Notes under the pieces: model-generated
Told to the model about the DNA's origin: nothing
The model's database searches: none
Seen by the model: the letters and a program-made list of their open reading frames with translations, nothing else
Shown: in pieces, positions 14,101 to 26,757 of the stretch
How positions within the stretch are numbered: position 1 is the first letter of the stretch
Layout: each line of letters opens with the position of its first letter
DNA from: Daphnia carinata
Taxonomy: Eukaryota > Arthropoda > Branchiopoda > Diplostraca > Daphniidae
Assembly (NCBI RefSeq): GCF_022539665.2
Contig: NC_081337.1
Location: 8,160,679-8,224,678 of the forward strand
Direction: 5' to 3'
Length of the DNA stretch: 64,000 nt
Position numbers and translations under genes: made by a program

Positions 14101-16400
14101 TTAACACACCAACTTAAATTTTTGATTTTACGTTTATTTCAGAAATTATGAGGCCCATTGAAAAATAAACTTGATTTTCGTGATCAACATTCAATTCTGA
14201 ATCGAAATCACGCATTTCAAGTCAAATTTGAATATCGTCATCGAAATCGTAATTTATGAACAATTAATTTCAGCTGACCGACAGTTTTTTACGTTTTTCT
14301 CAAAAACTACCGGTCCAAAGAGAAATCAGACGTCCTATTCGTGATTCTCGTTCAATTCTTAATGTAAATCATGTATTTTAAGCGAAATCTAAATTTTAGC
14401 CAAAAATGAAAAAGTGGGAAGGCTATAGCCTTCTCACTTTTGTCAAAATCTGAAAAAATCGACACCTCTTGGAATTCCATGAAAATCACACAGTATAGCC
14501 CAAATTTAACGCTGATTCAGAAAAAGCCATTTATTTTTCTGTCAAGTTAGCCGTTTTTGGAATAAACGTAATTTATGAACAATTAATTTCAGCTGACCGA
14601 CAGTTTTTTACGTTTTTCTCAAAAAATATCTGTCCAAAGAGAAAACAGACCTCACATTCGTAATTCTCGTTCAATTTTGAATCTAAATAATGTATTTTAC
14701 GCGAAATCTAAATTTTAGCCAAAAATGAAAAAGTGGGAAGGCTATAGCCTTCTCACTTTTGTCAAAGTCGGCCAAAAACGAAATCTCTTAAAATTGAAAA
14801 AAAAATCACACAGCATAATCAGAATTGAATGCTGATTCTGAATAAGTGATTTATTTTCTCGTCAAACGAGCCGTTTAAGAAATAAACGGAAACAACGTGC
14901 TATAGGAACACCAACTTTATGTTATGGTTTTTTACGTTTAAAAAAAAAAAAGTCAGTTGGAAAAAATAAACTTAATTTTCGAGCTTCTCATTCAAGTTTT
15001 GATTGAAATGGTGTATTTTGAGCCAAATTTAAAATTTTGTCATTACTGAAAATAAGCCCGACAAAAAAATAGGCCCGACAAAAAAATAAGCCCAACTTTT
15101 TGTTTTTTAGGTTTAATTCAAAAACTATAAGGCCAATTTAAAAATATACTTGATTTTCGAGTTTAACACTTCATTCTGCATCGAAATCATGTATTTTAAT
15201 CCAAATTTGAAATTTGGCCAAAAATGAAAAAGTGGGAAGGCTATAGCCTTCTCACTTTTGTCAAAATCTGAAAAAATCGACACCTCTTGGAATTCCATGA
15301 AAATCACACAGTATAGCCCAAATTTAACGCTGATTCAGAAAAAGCCATTTATTTTTCTGTCAAGTTAGCCGTTTTTGGAATAAACGTAATTTATGAACAA
15401 TTAATTTCAGCTGACCGACAGTTTTTTACGTTTTTCTCAAAAACTACCGGTCCAAAGAGAAATCAGACGTCCTATTCGTGATTCTCGTTCAATTCTTAAT
15501 GTAAATCATGTATTTTAAGCGAAATCTAAATTTTAGCCAAAAATGAAAAAGTGGGAAGGCTATAGCCTTCTCACTTTTGTCAAAATCTGAAAAAATCGAC
15601 ACCTCTTGGAATTCCATGAAAATCACACAGTAGGGCCTATAGCCCAAATTTAACGCTGATTCAGAAAAAGCCATTTATTTTTCTGTCAAGTTAGCCGTTT
15701 TTGGAATAAACGTAATTTATGAACAATTAATTTCAGCTGACCGACAGTTTTTTACGTTTTTCTCAAAAACTACCGGTCCAAAGAGAAATCAGACGTCCTA
15801 TTCGTGATTCTCGTTCAATTCTTAATGTAAATCATGTATTTTAAGCGAAATCTAAATTTTAGCCAAAAATGAAAAAGTGGGAAGGCAATAGCCTTCTTAC
15901 TTTTGTCAAAACCGGCCAAAAACAAAATCTCTTGGAATTCGATGAAAATCTCACTGTATAATGAAAACTGAACGCTGATTTCGATTCTGCGATTAAGTTT
16001 TTCCTTAAGCCACCTGTTTTTGAAATATATTGAATATTTGTGCTTCGTCGTGCTAGTATATATGTCGTACCTACATATATATGTTAGATTACTCGAAAAC
16101 CGTAAGCTCTACGTAAAAACAAATATCATATTCGTGATCCTTGTTTAATTATGAATCGAAATCGTATATAGTTATCGAGATTTACTGAGATTATTTTAAA
16201 AAAAGAAAAGTTGGGCTTATTTTTTTGGGCTTATATTTTTCGGGCTTAAAATTTCTATGGCACCTACTTTTATATTTGATATTACTCAAAAGCCGTAAAC
16301 TCTTAAAAAAAAAATTTATTTTCGTAATTCTTGTAAAATTTTGAATCTAAATCGTGTATAGTTATCCCTATTTATTGATTATTTGGGAAAAACAAAAAAT
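14101..16400. repeat. degenerate tandem array of about 320-bp repeats with palindromic core
   Basis: The best landmarks are five copies of a near-palindrome (core GGCTATAGCC inside AAAAGTGGGAAGG...CCTTCTCACTTTT) at about 14409-14442, 14727-14760, 15226-15259, 15545-15578 and 15871-15905. Spacing is about 318, 499, 319 and 326 bp. A second landmark, beginning CGTAATTTATGAACAATTAA, occurs near 14247, 14567, 15385 and 15711. The units at 14247, 15385 and 15711 are nearly identical for about 300 bp. The unit at 14567 and the block around 14890-15220 are clearly diverged. The 15385 unit carries a 7-bp insertion near 15632 that duplicates part of GGCCTATAGCC. Further decayed copies continue towards 16400. 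No transposase or reverse transcriptase frame is present, so this is a satellite-like or non-autonomous repeat family that I cannot name. Confidence 0.85.
15050..16250. repeat. inverted repeat arms flanking part of the array
   Basis: The arm at 15050-15107 contains three AAGCCC/AGGCCC words separated by A runs and ends AATAAGCCCAACTTTT. The arm at 16199-16250 is its approximate reverse complement, beginning AAAAGTTGGGCTTATTTTTT and repeating GGGCTTA three times. The arms are imperfect. They could be terminal inverted repeats of a decayed element about 1.2 kb long, or simply two monomers of the family in opposite orientation. Confidence 0.55.
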
Positions 16401-16423
16401 TCGGGAATTTTGGAACCACAAAA

Positions 16424-16469
16424 ACTAGCGCGCCGGTACGCGACAGCGCTAGTCACCGAATATTCGGTG
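16424..16469. repeat. two adjacent short perfect palindromes
   Basis: ACTAGCGC at 16424-16431 pairs perfectly with GCGCTAGT at 16446-16453, enclosing a 14-base GC-rich loop. It is followed directly by the 16-base palindrome CACCGAATATTCGGTG at 16454-16469. The GC-rich block stands out against the AT-rich repeat around it. Function unknown. Confidence 0.7.
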
Positions 16470-16499
16470 CATACTTTTATATTTAAGATTACGGTTTTA

Positions 16500-17305
16500 T
16501 AACTCAGCTCAATTCACAACGGGGAACACATTTGTTGAATCTAAAACGCGTTTCCCTTACGCAACGAACGGTCCTAAAACACGTGTTTTCTGGCAACTAC
16601 CTTTCTATTACGTCTCCTCCCAATCCCAATTACGCTGTTCTTTTGCGTGAACGTCACTCTACTCTCCTAATCAAAACCACGATTATCATACTTACTCTTT
16701 GATCCATTGCATCGCTTCGGGAAACCCGCCCTGCTCAAATCGCTGCACACAATTTGAGTAAAATAATCGCAGCAATCGAGAACCTCGCTAATACCGTTAT
16801 TGGTTTCAAGTCAATTCAGTTGCCAAGCAAAACTTTTTCGTTATTAAATCTTCGTATCCTAAATTTTCAGAATAATTTTCAAATGCCATTCATGTTTGTT
16901 GTCTTTGGGTTTACGTAGGACTTTTGTAAGGACACTTCACAATATTCTACTTTAAACGATTACCGTTAACATAGTTTGCTTTTCACGTTTGTCCGATATC
17001 TTAAGCCGATTCAACAAAAGCCGGCTGTTAATTTTTGAATAATTTCAATCTTTTTGCACAGCTTGAATGGTTATTGGTAAATGCATTTCTGCCTTAGATC
17101 CTTTTCTTTTTATTTCGACTGCTCATTTGCTCAAGCAGCAAAATTGGTTTCTCATTTCGCCTTCACTGTATGTAAAAGCTGGCAATCACTTGCAAAGCTA
17201 TCAAATAGAAGACGAACACGTGGAAACAAGACAAAAAAAAAATAAAAATGGGCCACAATTGGAACAGTGAGTGGAGCTAGTAATGGTTAAGCCACGATGT
17301 ATTTT
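16500..17305. other. intergenic sequence, nothing recognised
   Basis: No conserved coding frame was seen. The right end is probably the 3' untranslated region of PDAP1, which runs on the minus strand. A reverse-strand AATAAA (TTTATT on the + strand) occurs at 17109-17114, about 190 nt past the PDAP1 stop, and is a candidate polyadenylation signal. Confidence 0.5.
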
Positions 17306-18240
17306 TCATGTCCGTTTTCCTATTGCTTTTTGAATACTTGCAGTCTTGGCTGCCTTCTCAGCCTCTTTCACTGAAAAATAAATACAACTGTATCAGTAAA
17401 ACTGCACTTAACACGAAAAAAAAAAAAAAATCATATTTGCTTACTTTTCTTGTCGTCATCGCGCTTTTTGGCAGCTTCCTCGCGTTGCTGTCGGATAATG
17501 GCTAACCTAGCTAAATCTGCACGGGCTTCATCAGTCTTACCCTGGGCATGAAGCTTTTGATAATGCTCTCGAGCTTTCTGTTTATCTATTTCTTCCCGTT
17601 CACGACGTGAAAGCTCAGGTTTTGATGCATCATTAACGTCTAACTCTCCAACTTTTTTTGCTTGTTTAACCACATGGTTAGGATTTTCAATATCAACAGC
17701 TGCATTGGGAGGTTTCACATTCCCTGAATCCTCTTCTGATTCAGAACCAGAGCCTGAGCCTGATTTGTCTGACTTGCTCTCATCAGAGTCAGAATCTGAT
17801 GCTTCCTCTTGTTTGGCCTACAAAAAAAACAAGCAATGGGTGATTAAAAAGGGAATTAAATTTGAGTACAATGTTTGTGGCTTGGTTGTGGACAATGTCT
17901 ATGATTGCCGAATTTATAACCACCAGAAAAACATTCTTGTAAACCGCATCAGGATGTCACATTATTCTTGAAGAAAACATGCTTAAAAACTAGTGTCTAC
18001 ATGAAAAGTTTAAAAGCAGGAAGAATTAAAATGCATAACAAATTACCCTCCAATTCCGTTGGTCTTCTCTTCTTTGCCTCTCCAGCTCTTCAGGGCTGGT
18101 GAAATGCCTTGCTCTACCTTTTTTATTCACCTTTCCACCTGGGTTTTAGGACAGAATATCCTTACATTAATTTGGCCCTGTTCTCTCTTATTTGATCAAT
18201 AACATTTAACCAAATAAAATAAATATTTACCACGCGGCAT
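17306..18240 (-). CDS. PDAP1: 28 kDa heat- and acid-stable phosphoprotein (PDAP1)
   Basis: Four coding exons in minus-strand order: 18240-18231, 18138-18047, 17817-17445, 17370-17306. Together they give 179 residues, close to the usual length of about 181. The first coding exon is only 10 nt (ATG CCG CGT G). The protein starts [20 protein letters not shown], has an acidic serine-rich stretch ([19 protein letters not shown]), then the conserved basic coiled-coil segment with [20 protein letters not shown] and [20 protein letters not shown]. This is the PP28 family: small, highly charged, phosphorylated and mostly disordered, linked in vertebrates to PDGF binding and growth signalling. Its molecular role in arthropods is poorly defined. 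The alternation of acidic and basic blocks and the exon joins make the assignment safe. Confidence 0.95.
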
Positions 18241-19210
18241 TCTGTTGATTTAGAAAATGTAATATGACAGAGCAACACGCAACAAAACGACGGTCAATGC
18301 TTCTCAACATATGGGACCACTGAGAGGCTGGGTTAAGGGCTAAACAGAATCCACTATTTCCTTGCATTTTGTACAATTGCGCCCTTGAGCTGTTGCTTGG
18401 TGTTGTGCATCTGCGGGTCTGCCACGACGTTCGCAACTTTTCATTCACCGGCTTTTCAAAACCAATGTTGTTTTTGCAGAAAGAAGCAATATTTTGAAAC
18501 TATAGCATTTCCTTATTTTGTTCAAGCTAGGAAACAACTACGGCTCAACACTATCGAGAATACGAAAATGGCAAAATATTTTTGTTTTGGCCGTGAAATG
18601 GAATTACCCTACGTATGGAATTAATTAGGCCCAGTTTTTCAGACGACCTGGGTCAACTGCAATAATTTCTGCTGTTTCCAGTCTGTGGATGGACACGAAA
18701 ATCAGACAGGTAACCCAATAGGAAAACGCAAGACAAGTAATTTCCAGCGGGTTACAGGCACCAATTCATGCAAGATTCGGGCTTAATTTCCCATTTCTTG
18801 GTATGTCAAATCATTAGAAAAGTTTCCGTTTTATGACGAAGTTGATGAATACGATCTCTCAGAAACAGTTTTTTCTAGTTGAAGTAAACTTATAGCTGTC
18901 GAACCATGTTCGTGAATGCTTTTATTTTTCATGTTATGCCCGTTGGCTTACCGACAATTTTCATTAGAATTAACTATCAGTTAGCTCATTTGTGACAAAC
19001 GTTTATATTCCTGTAGCCAATGTAACAGACATCTAAAAGTGGGATTTTCCGACTATAGAAAGAACCAACGACAAACACCAATCGTTGTAGCCAATGTGGT
19101 AGCAAGAATGAAAGATGGAGAATTTGACAACATTAACAGACTTAGTAACAGATCCTTCTGCTGCAAATGTATGCTGATGACTTATCCCATAACGCAGCTA
19201 TAATTTTAAC
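18241..19210. other. PDAP1 upstream region and GAPDH 3' flank
   Basis: No coding frame is convincing. The left side should hold the PDAP1 promoter and leader, and the right side the 3' untranslated region of GAPDH, as both genes run leftwards. A reverse-strand AATAAA (TTTATT at 18921-18926) lies about 285 nt beyond the GAPDH stop and could be its polyadenylation signal. Confidence 0.5.
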
Positions 19211-21207
<1,997 letters not shown>

Positions 21208-22224
21208 TTGTTGCAAGTATTGCGTACAGGAAACGTCTGTGAAGTCTAAAAGCCGGTCCTGCGATTCAATACTTCGCCGGGAATGACAAGCCAAAATTGA
21301 AGCATCTACTATACTTCGTCTAGTGTCGCAAAGTTGGCATATCCGCTATTGAAAAACAAGAACAGCTTTTATTTTGGCTTGCGTTAACTGGGGGGCGTCT
21401 GAAGGACAGGCACGTGATCGTGGACTGGGCTACGTTTTTTTTGCCAACTCCTACCCTGCACGAATCAATAATGCGCTCCCGCTCCAAGCAGGCCGTCAGA
21501 TGTCTATAGCTGTAAAAACATTGCCTTTTAATGTAAAACAGAATTACTTGCATATCTCCGTTTTAAAAATAAGCATTTGTGGATTTGCTTACTACACTGT
21601 AAATAATGTATTGCCTAATCATTAAGTTGGGCTGATATGAACCACTAATATGACGAGCAAAAACTTCGGTAAAGTTGGTATACCCCCAGTAAGCCTTGAT
21701 CAAGGAATTTGTATCTTCATTTAAGCAATTTTCATCTATATCTTTATTTCACAGGTCTAAGCCCTAAACTTAGATGCCTTTTATCGACCTTTAGGACTTT
21801 GAAAGTCAACATCACCTTGAATGAGGACTACTCTGTGGCAAGCTCAAGTATGCCGTTAACGAACGAATTTTGCGTTGCACGTATGAGAATATACGTACAT
21901 AAGACTATACAAAAGTATTCATTTTCAAGCAAAATGGATAGTTTTTTAAATTTTTACTATCAATTTTTTTTTCCGTCGGGGCGTCCGCTGACCCAATAAA
22001 TAAAATCTAAGATTTTTTGTAAGATATTCGCTTCTTTCTTATGTACTTGCAGATCGCTACAAGTAACTGAAACGCAAGAACTTTTAGTACGGTACAAAGA
22101 TTAACATTTTCGCCTTTGAAATGGACTTGGCTCACCGAATTAGCATTTGGGCTCTTGTTCTGCCTGTAGGTTCCAACGTCGATCTATCGTTTTGTTGATA
22201 AGATTGCAAACAGTATACTGAATT
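21208..22224. promoter_or_regulatory. divergent intergenic region between GAPDH and FAHD1
   Basis: GAPDH reads left and FAHD1 reads right from this roughly 1-kb region, so both promoters and the GAPDH leader exon should lie here. I see no canonical TATA box at a fixed distance from a known start, and no coding frame. Confidence 0.45.
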
Positions 22225-22961
22225 ATGGCGTCTGCTAACTTATTGAGATTTGTAGATTTCGGTCGAAAGATTATTTGTGTTGGTCGTAATTATAGGTAAG
22301 TTAGAACTAACATATTTAATTCCTTTAAGATTACTCACAGTTTGATTCTAACTAATCAATCAAATATTTCGATTTCAGTGAGCATGCAGTTGAGTTGGGG
22401 AATGCCATTCCAGAAAAGCCACTTCTTTTTTTAAAACCAACTTCTGCCTATGTCGAAGAAGGAAGCCCAATAAAAATACCTGTTGGGTGCTCATCACTTC
22501 ATCACGAAATTGAACTGGGTGTTGTCATCAAATCTAAATTCACAAAGGTCAAGCCTGAAGATGTTATGAGTCATGTAGGAGGTTTTTGTTTAGCATTGGA
22601 TATGACTGCCCGTGACTTCCAAGATGAGGCAAAGAAGAAAGGCCATCCTTGGACACTTGCAAAGGGATTTGATACATCTTGCCCTGTTAGCCCCTTCATT
22701 CCACGAGAACAAATTTTGGATCCACATAATGTTGAACTTTGGTGCTCAGTCAATGGAGTTGCCAGACAAAGAGGTCTAACTAAGGACATGATTTTCAATG
22801 TTCCTACATTGCTAAGCTACATTTCCACATATTTTACATTGGAACCCGGTGATGTTGTGTTAACAGGTACTCCATCTGGTGTTGGTCCTGTTAAGGTTGG
22901 GGATGTGATAGAGGGTGGGATCACAAATGTGTTGACAATGAAATTTATGGTTGAAAAATGA
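22225..22961 (+). CDS. FAHD1: acylpyruvase / oxaloacetate decarboxylase FAHD1
   Basis: Two coding exons, 22225-22295 and 22379-22961, give 217 residues, close to the human length of about 221. The family hydrolyses acylpyruvates and decarboxylates oxaloacetate, mainly in mitochondria, using a Mg2+ ion held by acidic residues. Visible family motifs are IICVGRNY at the start, LLFLKPTSAYVEEGSPI, the metal-binding HHEIELGVVI, the central LALDMTARDFQDEAKKKGHP and the C-terminal LTGTPSGVGPVKVGDVIEGG. The conserved His and Glu near the N-terminus (EHAVEL) are also present. The start codon is the first ATG and leaves a short N-terminus like that of the family. The gene converges on RMND5A, with about 230 nt between the stop codons. 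Confidence 0.96.
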
Positions 22962-23020
22962 GCTAATATTTAATAATGTGAATTTAGAAATTATGTAAAT
23001 GATTCACAGAATAGTTACAC

Positions 23021-23026
23021 ATTAAA
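23021..23026 (+). terminator. candidate polyadenylation signal ATTAAA for FAHD1
   Basis: ATTAAA, the common variant signal, lies 60 nt after the FAHD1 stop in an AT-rich tail. It is the only signal-like hexamer close to the stop on this strand. Confidence 0.4.
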
Positions 23027-23191
23027 CAAATATGAACGGTCATGGAGATTTTCAATCGATAAACCTAAGAAAATCTAATAATTAGACCCGAGCCAAAGTT
23101 TGTCTTCTTACTTTCTTCAAAGACGGGTATGGAGACATTTTCTCAGATTATTCTCGGCTGTTGCGACAACAAGTTACCGAAATATAGGCTA

Positions 23192-24887
23192 TTAGAAATG
23201 AAGTTGTCGAGCTTCACTACTATCGAATTCTCGTGGACAATAAGGACATTTTAATCTAGCAACAGACTGGCCGGTGCGGATTGCTCTAAGAACGCTTTAA
23301 GAAAATGACATTAGCTTTTCTTAATTTGTGATTGAACATATTGATAAATATCTTACTTGTTTCCGGAACTTAGTTTGTTCAAGGCATCGCGCGAGATTAC
23401 GTGTCCACATAGCAGCCGCATCGGTGGGTTAGAATCAGATCCCTGTTGTCTGAGGATAGGGCAGGCAAATATAGAATGATAGCGATATTCTCTGCCCGCA
23501 TCAATTTCGATCTAAAAATTAAAAAATCAAGGTATGCAATTCAACAAGATATTGGCAGACGATAATGTTGGTATTTACGGGAAGTTCATCTTTGGCATTC
23601 CACATTCCTGCGACCTGCCTTTGGGCCATAACTTGTTTTATATTCAATAATGCTGGAAGGGATATGGATCCCACGTTAACACTGTAAAGGAATACCCACT
23701 TTACTAATAAATACAGGCCACAGGGTACTGAATGCATACCAAACCGACAACGGGCTTTCGACACTGAATCCGAGAAGCGCGCAAGCGTCTTTCACGAACA
23801 CCTCACATATTTCTGTCCAAAGAATCGGGTCAAATAGTTTTTTATACGGTGAGTTGTGAACACCATACGGGATGAAGGCTAGAACTCCCATAAGGTTTTG
23901 GATATCTTAAAATAAAATAAGACAATAAATATAGCATGAACAAAAAAAAAAAAAAAAAAAGATTTACCGGTCTCATGTTGATGCACGAAAGGCGGAAAAT
24001 GTCTACGTACATAACCAAGTGCTTCCGCTTGCTTCTCTGGCCCTTCAGATACCAGTTGAAGAAATTGGAGTCGGTGAAGCTTAAATTCAAGGCTACTATT
24101 CTGTTCCATAAGTTGTTCTCTGTGAGTTTGTGCCCATTCCAACGCCGCAACGAGATTTTTCTGTCTCAACTTCTCTAGAATTTCATTAAGCAGCATAAAT
24201 GGCTGCTTGCTGTTCTCATGGATCTCTAACCCAGATTCCTAAATAAAGTTTTTCTCTCATTTAAGAATCACTGCTATTGCTCTTTATATACAAGAAAATT
24301 TTTACCCTTGCCAATTCTTCACCTATTTCCAAGAATCCATGTCTATACATGTGTTGGCAAATGACTTGATTAAGTAATTTTTCCTTTTCAACTCCTGAAA
24401 AAACTCTATCAAAACTTGTAGAAGCATAGTCTTGGGTGAAATTCTTTACATAAAAATTTATTAGTTAATTTTACATGTTAAAAATATTTTGATAGATATA
24501 CATACTCTGTCAATTGTTTTCCCAACTTTCGAAACAGAGCTATGGAGGTCTCGGTGCTCACTGGCCAATCGAGAAACTGTTTCCTTAACTTTTGCTACTG
24601 CAAGGTGGATTATGAACAATTGGCGCTCATTAAATTCTGAATCTGTTTGAGCTGCCACAATGAAAACCAAAAATAGTAATGATTACTAATGGATAACAAA
24701 AATAAACAAAAAAATTATTAGGCTCCTCAGAGGATTTGGGATTTTTAATACCTTGTTCCAACTCCGGTTTGATAGACAAAAGAAAATCAATCGTCTCTTC
24801 AATGTTTTTTGAACCATTCTCACGTATACTAGCAAATTTACTTAGAATTTTATCAATTTCTTTCTCAACAGCAACACAGGCCTCCAT
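23192..24887 (-). CDS. RMND5A: E3 ubiquitin ligase subunit RMND5A (GID2/CTLH complex)
   Basis: Eight coding exons in minus-strand order: 24887-24752, 24651-24506, 24443-24306, 24238-23968, 23905-23740, 23681-23579, 23511-23357, 23255-23192. They give 392 residues, against 391 in human. RMND5A pairs with MAEA as the RING-type catalytic core of the CTLH/GID ligase; the fly orthologue (souji) is needed for clearance of maternal RNP proteins. Seen in order: the N-terminal helix [15 protein letters not shown], a LisH motif ([19 protein letters not shown], about residues 115-140), a CTLH domain ([20 protein letters not shown], about 150-205), the conserved [16 protein letters not shown], and a degenerate C-terminal RING ([34 protein letters not shown]). 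The last exon is tiny and restores the two final RING cysteines. The start is 447 nt from the divergent UBC9 ATG. Confidence 0.96.
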
Positions 24888-25334
24888 TACGTCGTCTTTG
24901 TGTTTTCACGTTGTGGTATGAAGGCGGAGCGTAGCTGCTTGTATTTGTTTTCGTATGTTAAGGACGAGCTTCAGCCACTGTGGACGTTTCTCATGCCAGC
25001 GCATCCAGTTTGCACCCATTTTAAGGTTAAGAAACGTGGGTTCAGAAGTAAACTTATTCGACAAAATAAAAAAAAAACACTATGGATAAACATTCAATAA
25101 AGGCATAAAAAATAAAACTGGTAAAATGAAATTGGCATGAAATGTCCGGCAACGCTGAGAGCTGCCTAGGATATTTCTCGAAATTAATAACCCAACATCG
25201 GTAAAACTTACTTGAACAGTTAGCCTTCAAAGAAATAGTAGTTTTGGTTGTCAAACATTATCTTGATTTGGCGTTCTAGTACAAACAACTATTCTCTCAC
25301 TAAATTGATCATTTTAACGCCTTAGTGACCAAAC
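24888..25334. promoter_or_regulatory. divergent promoter region between RMND5A and UBC9
   Basis: The start codons of two divergently transcribed genes are 447 nt apart, so both promoters and leaders must fit here. This spacing suggests a bidirectional promoter, which is an inference. No TATA box or other named element was identified. Confidence 0.5.
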
Positions 25335-26244
<910 letters not shown>

Positions 26245-26757
26245 TTTCTGAACTAAATTAAGTTGTCGAAGAAAATTGGATAAATCTACTTTCCCTTCTT
26301 TTTTTACGAACGGTCTGTTTTCTTGATTTTTAATTGTCACTGTACTGTCATCTTTACCTCCGGAAACTATTGCTTATCGTTCAAAAGTTTCAAATATCGT
26401 CTTTTCGAAAGAAATTGGGATAAGAAATATAAACGTTAAGTGAAGTAAATGAAGGGTTATCCGATTCGGTATTGATTCAATAGGTTTGACTTCAATGCCA
26501 ATTGCAGTCGCAGAGGGATGATAAAAATGTTTAGACAACTGAAAAGGCAAACCAAACTATAAAACAACAACCGATTTATCACATTGTTTTCAGCAGCGAC
26601 AATATTACCGATACAAACAATCAAAGAAAACATTCCGACTCAATAAGATACATGAACATCAAAGATCGGGTATGGCATTTAAAAAATGGCGAATATGCGA
26701 ATTACGAAACGAGTAAAGCGATTTTGTCTGGGGAAGTATTAAAGTAGCATGGCGATT
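26245..26757. other. convergent intergenic region between UBC9 and cyclase A
   Basis: UBC9 from the left and the receptor cyclase from the right end here, 513 nt apart. The region should contain both 3' untranslated regions. No coding frame and no exact AATAAA on either strand was noted. Confidence 0.5.

Noticed and set aside
14409-15905. Regularly spaced palindromic repeats suggesting a CRISPR-like array
   Set aside because: The unit is about 320 bp and the 'spacers' are themselves repeated; the genome is eukaryotic.
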